Assembly (NCBI GenBank): GCA_002437665.1 | Contig: DJQW01000001.1 | Span: forward strand, 320,102-384,101 | Direction of reading: 5' to 3' | Origin: Alphaproteobacteria bacterium UBA6376 | GTDB taxonomy: Bacteria > Pseudomonadota > Alphaproteobacteria > Rs-D84 | Length of the DNA stretch: 64,000 bases | In this document: piece by piece, positions 27,196 to 36,010 of the stretch | Position numbering within the stretch: position 1 is the stretch's first letter | Layout of the letters: every line of letters starts with the position of its first letter | Program-made: the position numbers and the translations under genes | Notes under the pieces: generated by a model | What the model saw: only the letters and a program-made list of their open reading frames with translations | Told to the model about the DNA's origin: nothing | The model's database searches: none

Positions 27196-27200
27196 GTGCC

Positions 27201-27614
27201 TTATTCATCAAAGAATGATGGCAGTTTGGATTTTTTGCCGTTGTATATCGCCAATGTTCCCGCTTTGCGCGCGCGGTCGTAATATTTGATTTTATAGTCG
27301 ATGATTTTTAGCATCTTTTGAATCTCGGCCATTTGGGCCATTACCGCGGCGCGACGATTGATAAACATGTCGTAACGCTGTTGTATCGTTTTGTCGCCCA
27401 TTGCGCACCAGTCGATAAATGTTTTAATGTCCGTCAAACTCATGCCCGTCTTTTTCAGACATTCAATAATGCCCAATCGGTCAATGTCGCGATCGCAATA
27501 GTCGCGAATGCCACCACCACGCTTTGCAACATCGGGCATCAAGCCCATTTTTTCATAGAACCGCAACGTGTGTTCTGACAATCCTGTGATTTTTGAAATT
27601 TCACCAATACGCAT
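27201..27614 (-). CDS. MerR-family transcriptional regulator
   Basis: This is a 137-residue MerR protein. The N-terminal winged helix MRIGEISKITGLSEHTLRFYEKMGLM is clear, followed by the RDYCDRDIDRLGIIECLKKTGMSL segment and a coiled-coil. The C-terminal region has only a few Cys and no obvious metal-binding pattern, and resembles the YyaN/organic-compound-sensing branch. It is divergent from the exported flavodoxin and probably controls it from the shared promoter at 27625. Confidence 0.88.
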   Translation of the reverse strand: MRIGEISKITGLSEHTLRFYEKMGLMPDVAKRGGGIRDYCDRDIDRLGIIECLKKTGMSLTDIKTFIDWCAMGDKTIQQRYDMFINRRAAVMAQMAEIQKMLKIIDYKIKYYDRARKAGTLAIYNGKKSKLPSFFDE

Positions 27615-27624
27615 AATTTTCCTC

Positions 27625-27655
27625 TTGACCTAGAGTTAAATCTAGGATTTATACT
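27625..27655 (+). promoter_or_regulatory. MerR-type promoter/operator
   Basis: TTGACC (27625-27630) and TATACT (27650-27655) are separated by 19 bases, the long spacer typical of MerR-controlled promoters. An 18-base dyad cctaga-gttaaa-tctagg (27629-27646) sits between them. It points toward the flavodoxin gene. Confidence 0.82.
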
Positions 27656-27680
27656 GTAAAAAGTCAAGGGAGGAATTGCA

Positions 27681-28211
27681 ATGAAAAAAATTACTTTTTC
27701 ACTTTGTGCGGCATTGGCACTGTGCGGTGCCGCCGACGCGCGCGATTTGGTCGCATACTATTCACGCAGTGGTAACACCGAAATTGTCGCGAAAAAGATT
27801 GCCGAAATCACCGGCGCAGATTTATACAGAATCGAAACCGCCGACGCGAATCATTATCCAGCGGACTATACCGAAACAACGGTTGTGGCAAAGCAAGAAA
27901 TCACAGACGGCACATTGCCCGCGATAAATGCTACGCCCGACATGTCACAGTACGACACGATATACGTCGGTACGCCGTGTTGGTGGGGCACGATGGCATC
28001 GCCAGTGCGCACATTTTTGACCAACAATAATTTTGATGGTAAAACGATTGCGCCATTTGATACACATGGGGGCAGTGGTGCCGGCAATGTATTCACAGAC
28101 ATTGAAAAACTGACGCCAAACGCCACGCATCGTGATGGTGTGGCAATCTATGGCGCGTCCGCGTCATCGTCTGATGATACACTGAAAGCGTGGATTGATA
28201 ACAATAAATAA
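27681..28211 (+). CDS. Exported flavodoxin-like protein
   Basis: The 176-residue product is a flavodoxin-fold FMN protein: VAYYSRSGNTEIVAKKIAE forms the phosphate-binding loop, and VGTPCWWGTMASPVRTFL and FDTHGGSGAGNV the later flavin loops. It begins with a signal peptide (MKKITFSLCAALALCGAADA), so it should act in the periplasm, unusual for a flavodoxin. Regulation by the divergent MerR protein suggests induction by a toxic compound or redox signal; that is inference. Confidence 0.85.
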   Translation: MKKITFSLCAALALCGAADARDLVAYYSRSGNTEIVAKKIAEITGADLYRIETADANHYPADYTETTVVAKQEITDGTLPAINATPDMSQYDTIYVGTPCWWGTMASPVRTFLTNNNFDGKTIAPFDTHGGSGAGNVFTDIEKLTPNATHRDGVAIYGASASSSDDTLKAWIDNNK

Positions 28212-28238
28212 AAATGCCCCATTTGGGGCATTTTTTAT
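28212..28238. terminator. Bidirectional terminator between convergent genes
   Basis: aaatgcccc-attt-ggggcatttttt hairpin between the flavodoxin and the M13 peptidase genes, with A- and T-runs on both sides. Confidence 0.9.
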
Positions 28239-30232
28239 TACCACAGTTTGATTCTGTTTTCTGGGGCGACGTATAACGCGTCGTCGGGCGTGATTTTGAA
28301 CGCGTCGTACCACGCCGTAATGTGGGGCAGTATTCCATTGACGCGATTTTTTGCCAATGAATGTTCGTCAATCTTGGTCAGGCGTAATTCTTCGTCGCTG
28401 CGAATATTCTGTGCCCAAGATGTCGCGTATGCGATAAAGAAACGCTGGTCGGCGGTGAACCCATCAACATCACCCGATGGCACGCCAAAGTTTTTATACG
28501 CGGTGAACGATACTGTTATGCCACCATAGTCCGCCAGATTTTCACCCAGCGTGAATGTTCCATTTGCGTGTACGTCACCCGCAATCACAATTTTATCAAA
28601 GTGCGCACGCAACACATCCGCGCGTTTTTCAAATCCCGCGGCATCGTCCGGTGTCCACCAATCGGTCATATTACCATCGCGGTCAAAATGACGGCCGGAA
28701 TCATCAAATCCATGTGTCATTTCGTGACCGATAATGCTGCCGATTGCGCCATAGTTAAACGCATCGTCTGCCCCCATATCAAAGAACGGGTATTGCAAAA
28801 TTCCCGCAGGAAAGCAAACCTCGTTCGTTGATGGGTCATAGTAAGCGTTGATTTCATGCGCATTCATGTACCACAGTGTCGGGTCTTTTTCTGCACCGAT
28901 TTTATTCAACCAAAATTCATCTTCGAATGCTGACACCGCCAACATGTTTTCCCACAGTGACGCATTCGCATCAATATGCAATTTGGAATAGTCGCGCCAT
29001 TTATCAGGGTAACCAATTTTCGCATGGAACGTGTTCAGTTTTTTCAGTGCCTGTGCCTTGGTCACATCGGACATCCATTCCAGATTTTCAATGCGCATTC
29101 CCAACGCACGCTGCAAATTTTTAACCAGTGTTTGCATACGCGCTTTGGCTTCGGCGGGGAAATATTTCTGGACATACAGGTGGCCAATTTCTTCGCCCAA
29201 TGTGCCGTCCAACAATGACACTGCGCGTTTCCAACGTGGCTTGGGTTCTTTCTGGCCCGCCATGGTGCGGTTATAGAAATCAAATGCAATTTCATATGTA
29301 GTATCGTCCAACAGTGTGTCGGCGTCGCCCACAATTTGATATTTCAAATATGTTTTTATCAGGTTCAAATCCGTGTCATTCATAATGGCAATGGATTCGG
29401 CAATGGCCTCGGGCTGGGCAATATTGATTTGCTTTGCGTGCGCCGCGCCACGTGCCGCCAGATATGCGTCCCAATCAAAATTCGGGAAACGTTCTTTGAC
29501 CTCTGCAATCGTCATTTTGTGATAGTTCGCGTGTGGATCACGCAATTTTTCCTTTGGGTAAAATGACCCCGCCATACGCAGTTCCAGATTGTATAATTCT
29601 TGGGCATTGACTGGTACACCAAAGTTTTTCATCTGGCGTGTTATAAATTCCAGATACTTTTTGCGAACCTGAACTGTTTTCGGATCATTATCAAAATAGT
29701 AATCACGTGCCAGCCCCAGTCCCCCTTGGCCAATATTATACAGGTAATGCGTGCTGTCTGTTTCGTCCAGACCAACCCCATCGCCCCAGAACGCCGTTGT
29801 CATGCGGTGCATGCGACCCAAAAAAGCGGGCAATTCCGCGGCGGATTTTATTGCGTCAATTTCCGCCAACTGGGCGGCAACAGGCGTGGTCTTGTCGGCA
29901 TTCAGACGTTCGGCATTCATTGCGATTTTATACAACGTGCCGATTTTGCCATCATCGTTTTCGGCGATTTCACGTACGCGTTTCAGGTTTGTATCACGCA
30001 GAACCTCAAACACGCCATAACGCGTATAGTCGTCTGGAATAGGGTGCGATTTGCGCCAACCGCCGGTTGCAAAATCATAAAAATCATCGCCTGCGCGAAC
30101 AGTTGTGTCCATGTTTGCCATTTGTATTCCAGAGTTCATAATAACCTTCCTTTGCTTTGTAAAATGGTGTGCGGCCCCGCACGCGACGATAACCGCAACA
30201 ATCCCAATTATGTTTAATAATTTGTTTTTCAT
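28238..30232 (-). CDS. M13-family (neprilysin-like) zinc metallopeptidase
   Basis: The 664-residue product has an N-terminal hydrophobic segment (NKLLNIIGIVAVIVACGAA) that anchors or exports it. It has the M13 hallmarks: NAYYDPSTNEVCFPAGILQ, the zinc motif IIGHEMTHGFDDSGRHFD (HExxH), the third ligand in LGENLADYGG, and a C-terminal APENRIKLW close to the family end. I chose the ATG at 30232 (MKNKLLN). It would degrade peptides in the periplasm. It follows hemW by eight bases. Confidence 0.92.
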   Translation of the reverse strand: MKNKLLNIIGIVAVIVACGAAHHFTKQRKVIMNSGIQMANMDTTVRAGDDFYDFATGGWRKSHPIPDDYTRYGVFEVLRDTNLKRVREIAENDDGKIGTLYKIAMNAERLNADKTTPVAAQLAEIDAIKSAAELPAFLGRMHRMTTAFWGDGVGLDETDSTHYLYNIGQGGLGLARDYYFDNDPKTVQVRKKYLEFITRQMKNFGVPVNAQELYNLELRMAGSFYPKEKLRDPHANYHKMTIAEVKERFPNFDWDAYLAARGAAHAKQINIAQPEAIAESIAIMNDTDLNLIKTYLKYQIVGDADTLLDDTTYEIAFDFYNRTMAGQKEPKPRWKRAVSLLDGTLGEEIGHLYVQKYFPAEAKARMQTLVKNLQRALGMRIENLEWMSDVTKAQALKKLNTFHAKIGYPDKWRDYSKLHIDANASLWENMLAVSAFEDEFWLNKIGAEKDPTLWYMNAHEINAYYDPSTNEVCFPAGILQYPFFDMGADDAFNYGAIGSIIGHEMTHGFDDSGRHFDRDGNMTDWWTPDDAAGFEKRADVLRAHFDKIVIAGDVHANGTFTLGENLADYGGITVSFTAYKNFGVPSGDVDGFTADQRFFIAYATSWAQNIRSDEELRLTKIDEHSLAKNRVNGILPHITAWYDAFKITPDDALYVAPENRIKLW

Positions 30233-30240
30233 GTCTTTCC

Positions 30241-31296
30241 TTACCTGCACAAGTGTACCAGTAAATCGTCCAGAATTAAAATACCTTTTTCAGTGGCGCG
30301 AATGCGGTCACCACAATCGGTAACTAATTCTGGATGCGCGCGCACATATTCGGTGTCAATCATTTGCAGCACGTCGTCGGCCTTAGCCGCGCCACGCATG
30401 GTGCGCATGCCGGTTATGATTTTTTCGGTTGCGCGCGCCGCACGCGACAACGGGCGCATCTGAATGTCACCGCCGGTTTGTTCGTACCACGTGCCATTGG
30501 TGTAGACGCGGCCCGCCGCGCCGCGCCCAATTCCAATGTATGGCGCGCCGTCCCACACGTTTTGATTGTGCCGGCATTCGTCGCCAGTGGCGGCATAGTT
30601 TGAAACCTCGTACCGCGGGATGGACAAATGTTCGCCGATGGCGGTGTACATGTCAGCCATCATATCGTTTGATGGCATATCCAGATTCATATGACCAAAC
30701 ACGGTGTCTGGTTCAATGGTCAGTTCGTACATCGACACGTGGCGCAGGCCAATCGCATTTATCGCATTGCACATTTTTATTACGGTGTCCGGCGTGTCGT
30801 GTGGTAATCCATAAATAAAGTCCGCATTCACGCGCAGTCCATATTGGTGCGCCGTGTCCAATAATTCCATCGCGTCACGCACACTGTGGCGTCGCCCCAG
30901 AAATTGCAACGTTTCGTCGTCCAATCCTTGCACGCCGACCGATAACCGATTGACGCCGGCATCCATAAATTCACGCAGACGCACCGCGTCCAGCGTTTTT
31001 GGATTGGATTCCAATGTGATCTCGGCCGACGGTGCGATATCAAAGTTTGCGCGCACCGCATCTATAATTTGGCTAAACGTCTTTGTGGGCATCAGCGATG
31101 GTGTTCCGCCACCAAAAAACACGGTGGGAACGGAAATTCGTCCCATCTTTTGCGCCCAAAATTCAATTTCGCGCACGATGCCGACCGCAAACGCGTCCCA
31201 GTCGGGCGCACTGCATGCGCGGGAAAAGAACGCACAATATTTGCACTTTGACATGCAAAACGGGGTGTGAATGTAAATATTGTGCGGATTATTCAT
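30241..31296 (-). CDS. hemW: Radical SAM protein HemW (HemN-like)
   Basis: HemW is a haem chaperone-like radical SAM protein often annotated as oxygen-independent coproporphyrinogen oxidase. The product has IYIHTPFCMSKCKYCAFFS with the CxxxCxxC cluster, followed by FFGGGTPSLM and SVGVQGLDDETLQFLGR. HemN's longer N-terminus is absent, favouring HemW. The start is uncertain: codons at 31296 and 31305 both fit the family N-terminus, and the frame is open to 31362. It leads an operon with the M13 peptidase. Confidence 0.88.
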   Translation of the reverse strand: MNNPHNIYIHTPFCMSKCKYCAFFSRACSAPDWDAFAVGIVREIEFWAQKMGRISVPTVFFGGGTPSLMPTKTFSQIIDAVRANFDIAPSAEITLESNPKTLDAVRLREFMDAGVNRLSVGVQGLDDETLQFLGRRHSVRDAMELLDTAHQYGLRVNADFIYGLPHDTPDTVIKMCNAINAIGLRHVSMYELTIEPDTVFGHMNLDMPSNDMMADMYTAIGEHLSIPRYEVSNYAATGDECRHNQNVWDGAPYIGIGRGAAGRVYTNGTWYEQTGGDIQMRPLSRAARATEKIITGMRTMRGAAKADDVLQMIDTEYVRAHPELVTDCGDRIRATEKGILILDDLLVHLCR

Positions 31297-31368
31297 GTCG
31301 TGCATTGTACCGCGCATCGCGCGTGGCGCAAGTGATAAATGAAAACTCTTTTTTGTATGCAAAAATTA

Positions 31369-31377
31369 TGATATAAT
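31369..31377 (+). promoter_or_regulatory. Extended -10 promoter of the outer-membrane protein gene
   Basis: TGaTATAAT at 31369-31377, with no good -35, lies 18 bases before the ATG. Identical TGaTATAAT strings precede ldh (50279) and the barrel gene at 59776. Confidence 0.5.
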
Positions 31378-31394
31378 AACCCCAAGAAAAAGAA

Positions 31395-32867
31395 ATGAAG
31401 TCAGGAATTATACCATTTTTAGGTGGCGTTTTCGCGTCTGTTGCGGCATATGCCGCGACCGAGGGTGCGCCGTCATACTATCAGACCGCGTCTGCGCCCA
31501 ACGCGAACCAGATTGGTTACAGCCAGTATCAATCCCAAGGGTACACGAAATATGTTGGTCAGTCGGGCAATAAACAAATTGTCGGCAGTCGTTCTTATTC
31601 ATACCAAGTACCACGCCAGACCGCCGAAAAACCAAAGTATTCCGGCACAATCACCGCAAATGGTATCGCGATTGTGGACGAGCCGGCAACGACACTGACG
31701 GCGAAATATACACGTCGTTTTGCGGACTTTGAATTTGAAACGGGCGTCAATTCCATATTGGAATGGGACGACATGGTGTTCAATGAAATCGGTGTCGCGG
31801 CCCAGCATAATTTCAGTTTGCGCAACTTTGACATGTTTGCGTTTGCGGAATATTCACATGGTTCGTTGTCACATGGCGGGCTGTCCATGGACTATGACCT
31901 GAAACCATACGATGAATCCCGCCCGACCGAAGGGATATTTACCATTTCCGTGGGTGATCAATCGGGTCGCACGGATCATTTCCGTTTTGGTATTGGCGCG
32001 CATCATATTTGGGACATTGGCGGGTGGAAACTGTCGCCATCATTTGGTTATGAAATTTTCAAGCATAACTTGGAAATGTCCAATCACTATTACCCGAACC
32101 CAGGGGTATATCTGCCCCTGATGACGGACAAGGGTGACTATGTCTATGGCGATGCCCAAGGGAACTATTATTCCCGCCCTCAGGATTTTGATGCCCCCGA
32201 CGATTGGTATCAGGTATGCATGTCGCCCGAAGATTTGAAGGTGGTCAGTGCCGCTGCCAGCAATATTGATTTGGGTACGTCATTTACAACAATCGACTAT
32301 GACGCGGCGTGGGGTGAAACCCCATGGGGCGTTGCAGCGGGCGAGTGTGTAATTATCGGTGGCGATGGCCCAATTTTGGTGTCGGGCACAACGCATATCT
32401 ATAACACAACATGGTCTGGATTCTATGTCGGACTCGAGGCGGAAAAGCAAATGACCCTGACGGACAAGTTGCGTTTTTATGTCCAGTTGGGTATGCCCAA
32501 ATATTCGTCAGAGGGGATTTGGCCAAATCGTGACGATTGGCAACAGAACCCCAGTTTCTTGGACGAGGGGTCAAACGGCGCATATTCATACACCGCCGAA
32601 ATGGAATACAATATGAAATTGTCCGACCGTGTCCAGTTGGCATTAAAGGTTGATACAAATTGTTTCCACGTTGGCAAAATCGGTGGCGAATTGTACGTTG
32701 CATCGTATTCCCAATTCTTGATTGAAAACGGTCAATATGTTCTGGACGATAACGGCAACCCGATTATTGAAACCGTTCCGGCGCATACTGAAAAAATCAG
32801 TGACCAGTTAAAGCACGCAACATGGCAATCATTTGGGTTGCATCTGGGTATTAAATACGCATTCTAA
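31395..32867 (+). CDS. Outer-membrane beta-barrel protein, unknown function
   Basis: The 490-residue product has a signal peptide (MKSGIIPFLGGVFASVAAYA). A Tyr/Gln-rich N-terminal stretch (APSYYQTASAPNANQIGYSQ) follows. Alternating amphipathic strands run from about residue 90 to the end, closing in LHLGIKYAF with a terminal Phe, the BAM signal. I do not recognise a family. The mature start APSYY is shared with the Cys-rich protein at 39710. It is followed after 14 bases by the lytic transglycosylase gene. Confidence 0.75.
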   Translation: MKSGIIPFLGGVFASVAAYAATEGAPSYYQTASAPNANQIGYSQYQSQGYTKYVGQSGNKQIVGSRSYSYQVPRQTAEKPKYSGTITANGIAIVDEPATTLTAKYTRRFADFEFETGVNSILEWDDMVFNEIGVAAQHNFSLRNFDMFAFAEYSHGSLSHGGLSMDYDLKPYDESRPTEGIFTISVGDQSGRTDHFRFGIGAHHIWDIGGWKLSPSFGYEIFKHNLEMSNHYYPNPGVYLPLMTDKGDYVYGDAQGNYYSRPQDFDAPDDWYQVCMSPEDLKVVSAAASNIDLGTSFTTIDYDAAWGETPWGVAAGECVIIGGDGPILVSGTTHIYNTTWSGFYVGLEAEKQMTLTDKLRFYVQLGMPKYSSEGIWPNRDDWQQNPSFLDEGSNGAYSYTAEMEYNMKLSDRVQLALKVDTNCFHVGKIGGELYVASYSQFLIENGQYVLDDNGNPIIETVPAHTEKISDQLKHATWQSFGLHLGIKYAF

Positions 32868-32881
32868 GGGGTATATGTCTG

Positions 32882-34120
32882 ATGACATGGGACAATCGTT
32901 TTGCATGCATCACGTGTGCGGCGTTGCTGTGCACCGCTGCGGCGCGCGCCGATGTTGCACCGACGTCGATTGCGCCTGCGCCCGCAGCCGCATCCGTGGT
33001 TGCCGCGTCGCCAGTTGTGGTTGCCGCGCCTGTGCCTGTCGCCACCACGGTTGCCACCCCCGCACCCACCACCCCCATTGTTATTGTTGAAACCGCGCCT
33101 GCGCCCGACACGCCACCAATCGCCGAACGTGGTGCGTTTGATATGGCCCGCTGGGAAAGTGTGCTGGACACGGTTCGTACGCGCGCGACGGCGGAAAAGA
33201 TTTCCAAGAAAACCATAGATACCACACTGAAAAATCCGGCGTTTATTCCAAATATTGTAAAGCGCGACCAGAATCAGTCAGAGTTCAAATTGACGCTGGA
33301 CGGGTACTTGAACCGTACCGTCAATCCAACGCGTATCGCGTCTGGTCGCAAAATGGCGAATAAATACCCAACATTGTTAAAACGTGTGCATGCGCGCTAT
33401 GGCGTTCAACCACATGTAATTTTGGCATTCTGGGGTATGGAATCAAACTATGGCGCGCGTATGGCGGATCACCCCCTGCGTGATGCATTCGTTACATTGA
33501 TATACGAGGGGCGTCGTCAAACATTCTTTACCAATCAACTGATTGCGTTGATGAAAATCGCCGATAAAAATGGCGATGATATCAGTGACTATGGTGGCAG
33601 TTGGGCCGGCGCAATGGGACATTTCCAGTTTATACCGACAACACTGGCGGCATATGGCGTTGATGGCAATGGCGATGGCAAGATTGACATCAGTGGCAGT
33701 ATTGGTGACGCAATGATGTCCGCGGGCAATTACCTGAACCGATTGGGCTGGAATGAAAACGAACGCATTGTGCGTCGCGTTGTCTTGCCGGCGGACTTCG
33801 ATGTGTCACTGTTGGACGGCAAAACGAAAAAGACATTATCCGAATGGATGGCATTGGGGGCAACGTTGCCCGATGGACGTGCGTTGCCGGTGACTGATAT
33901 GATGGCGGGCATGGTTGCGGACACCGTCGCAATCAATGATGCGCGTATGAATGCGGCAATTGCGCCAACCGACCCAAATGCGGTTGATACGGATGTTGCG
34001 CCAATGCCGGCAATAACCGCGTATTTGACATACCCGAATTTCTACCGTATCAAGAAATGGAACAATTCAAATTGGTACGCAATCGCGATTGCAGAATTGG
34101 CGGACGCACTGCATCAGTAA
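32882..34120 (+). CDS. Lytic murein transglycosylase (MltB/SltB type)
   Basis: It cleaves peptidoglycan glycan strands to 1,6-anhydro products. The 412-residue product has a signal peptide, an Ala/Pro/Val-rich linker (residues 25-85), and the MltB catalytic domain: FWGMESNYGARM with the catalytic Glu, DYGGSWAGAMGHFQFIPTT, and NGDGKIDISGSIGDAMMSAG. There is no lipobox, so it is the soluble periplasmic form. It could remodel the wall near envelope machines such as the Dot-like system. Confidence 0.9.
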   Translation: MTWDNRFACITCAALLCTAAARADVAPTSIAPAPAAASVVAASPVVVAAPVPVATTVATPAPTTPIVIVETAPAPDTPPIAERGAFDMARWESVLDTVRTRATAEKISKKTIDTTLKNPAFIPNIVKRDQNQSEFKLTLDGYLNRTVNPTRIASGRKMANKYPTLLKRVHARYGVQPHVILAFWGMESNYGARMADHPLRDAFVTLIYEGRRQTFFTNQLIALMKIADKNGDDISDYGGSWAGAMGHFQFIPTTLAAYGVDGNGDGKIDISGSIGDAMMSAGNYLNRLGWNENERIVRRVVLPADFDVSLLDGKTKKTLSEWMALGATLPDGRALPVTDMMAGMVADTVAINDARMNAAIAPTDPNAVDTDVAPMPAITAYLTYPNFYRIKKWNNSNWYAIAIAELADALHQ

Positions 34121-34160
34121 ATTCGTTAAAAATAAAAATAATTGCTAATATATACGTTCT

Positions 34161-34189
34161 TTGATAATCTTCCTGTTATAGATTGATAT
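34161..34189 (+). promoter_or_regulatory. Possible promoter of olsB-olsA-proS
   Basis: TTGATA (34161-34166) and TGATAT (34184-34189) are 17 bases apart in an AT-rich 83-base gap, 15 bases before olsB. Confidence 0.4.
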
Positions 34190-34203
34190 AAAAGGATTGA
34201 TTT

Positions 34204-35178
34204 ATGACTATCAAGGTGCGTGATTATGAAGTCCGTTTGACTCGTAACAAAGAAGAACGCAAACAGGTTCGCCAACTGCGCTATGCCGCATTTGTAGAGG
34301 AAGAGGGCGCATCCGCCACCGAAGAACAGCACGCCTTGCGCGAAGAATATGATTCTTTCGACCGTTTTGCTGATTACATGGCGGTTTTTCATAATGGACG
34401 CGTTGTTGGTACATACCGCATTATTGACCGCGCCGCGGCTGAAAAAATGGGCGGTTTTTATACCGAGAGCGAATATAATATTTCCAAGATTAAAAAGGTC
34501 AATGGCAACATTGCCGAAATGTCACGTGCATGCGTTGACAAGGAATATCGTGAAAATGCGCTGGTTATGCGTATGCTGTGGGCGGGTCTGTCCGAATACG
34601 TTTTCCGTCGCAAGATTTTGGTCTTGTTCGGTGTTGCGTCGTGGGTTGGCAATAAACCGGTAAAATCCGCACAGGCAATATCATATTTGTACTATCACCA
34701 CCTGTCGCCATCAAAATTGCGCGCGACGGTTCTGACTGAAAAGATAGACCCCAGTATTGACCCTGCAATGACCCAGATGCGCATTTTGCCACGCGCGTTT
34801 GTCGATGATGCCGACGCACGCGCCGAAATGACACCGTTGATAAAGGGCTATCTGCGTTTGGGTGCGACATTTGGCAAGGGGGTGTTTATCGATAAAACAT
34901 TTAACTCTTATGACGTGTTCGTTATGTTGCAGACCAAAGATATAGATCGCACGTATCAGAAACATTTCTTGGGGCGCGAAGACGCACTGGACGGTTTCGC
35001 CGTCAAAGATGGCGCAATGAAAACACTGGGCAAAATTATGCTGTTGCCGGTGACCGCACCACTGAAAGTTATCGGTGCATTCGTGGAATTTTTATTACGC
35101 GAAGATGCGGCGGACGTCGAATTTATCGAAGATAACGACAAAGAAACCCAAAAGGACGACGAAGATGGCGCGCAGTAA
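34204..35178 (+). CDS. olsB: Ornithine-lipid synthase OlsB-like N-acyltransferase
   Basis: OlsB transfers a 3-hydroxyacyl chain from ACP to the amino group of ornithine, giving lyso-ornithine lipid. The 324-residue product has the GNAT-like fold of this family: RQLRYAAFVEEEGA, DHLxV-type core replaced by YMAVFHNGRVVGTYRI, and AEMSRACVDKEYRENAL. Its neighbour is a PlsC-type acyltransferase fitting OlsA, which strongly supports the pathway. A C-terminal acidic tail (about residues 300-324) is extra. The last 14 bases overlap olsA. Confidence 0.8.
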   Translation: MTIKVRDYEVRLTRNKEERKQVRQLRYAAFVEEEGASATEEQHALREEYDSFDRFADYMAVFHNGRVVGTYRIIDRAAAEKMGGFYTESEYNISKIKKVNGNIAEMSRACVDKEYRENALVMRMLWAGLSEYVFRRKILVLFGVASWVGNKPVKSAQAISYLYYHHLSPSKLRATVLTEKIDPSIDPAMTQMRILPRAFVDDADARAEMTPLIKGYLRLGATFGKGVFIDKTFNSYDVFVMLQTKDIDRTYQKHFLGREDALDGFAVKDGAMKTLGKIMLLPVTAPLKVIGAFVEFLLREDAADVEFIEDNDKETQKDDEDGAQ

Positions 35179-36010
35179 ATCACAGCGCATCGCGCACCCG
35201 AACATTTTCCAAATCGCATTTGGGACGTTGAAATTTATCGCGTTCTGGATTGGTGTCGTAATCCAAGTGCCGATTGTATTTTTATTGCCACGTGGTCGCG
35301 TATCGGTTTGGTACATGCGTGTGTTTATGAAAATATTGCTGTTATTGGCGGGCATCCGCGTACGCACCCACGGCACATTGTCGACGCATCGCCCATTATT
35401 GGTGGTCTGCAATCATTTGTCGTTGTTTGAAATCGCAACATTCCCTGTTGCATTCGGGGGCAGTTTTGTTGCCAAGGCGGACGTTCGCCGTTGGCCATTG
35501 GTTGGTTGGATGTCTGAAAAATTTGGCGTCGTCTTTGTTGACCGTCGCCCATCGCATGCGTTAGAGGCCCTGCGCACCGTCCAAGAACGTGTAAAGCATG
35601 TCGATTACCCAATGTTCTTGTTTCCAGAGGGGACAACCACCAACGGTGCATATGTAAAGCCATTCAAAAGTACGTTGTTTAATTTTGTTGAAAATTCTGA
35701 CGTTGCGGTGCAACCTATGGTGGTAAATTATCGCTTTCGTGATGGTACGCCGATTTCAGATGATGATTTGGCAAACCACTATGCGTATTTTGATAATAAA
35801 AAGATTGATATGGGCCCACGCGCCGCGCGCGAACGCAGTGCATTTATGCAGGTGTTTCATATCATGATTATTGGCGGTTTCCGTGTGGAAATTACCGTGA
35901 TGCCGACATTGGCGACCGCGGGATTGGATCGCAAGCAAATCGCAGAACAACTGCAAAAGACAGTTGCGACCAAGTACATGGAATTAAAAGACAAGAAGAC
36001 AGAAAAATGA
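35165..36010 (+). CDS. olsA: 1-acyl-glycerol-3-phosphate-type acyltransferase, probably OlsA
   Basis: OlsA adds the second acyl chain to lyso-ornithine lipid. The 281-residue product has a membrane segment (about residues 18-45), the NHLSLFE block and FPEGTTTNG block of the PlsC family. The catalytic box reads H-x4-E rather than the usual H-x4-D, a point to check. It could instead be a PlsC. The start at 35165 overlaps olsB and the end overlaps proS (ATGA), so the three genes are tightly coupled. Confidence 0.78.
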   Translation: MARSKSQRIAHPNIFQIAFGTLKFIAFWIGVVIQVPIVFLLPRGRVSVWYMRVFMKILLLLAGIRVRTHGTLSTHRPLLVVCNHLSLFEIATFPVAFGGSFVAKADVRRWPLVGWMSEKFGVVFVDRRPSHALEALRTVQERVKHVDYPMFLFPEGTTTNGAYVKPFKSTLFNFVENSDVAVQPMVVNYRFRDGTPISDDDLANHYAYFDNKKIDMGPRAARERSAFMQVFHIMIIGGFRVEITVMPTLATAGLDRKQIAEQLQKTVATKYMELKDKKTEK

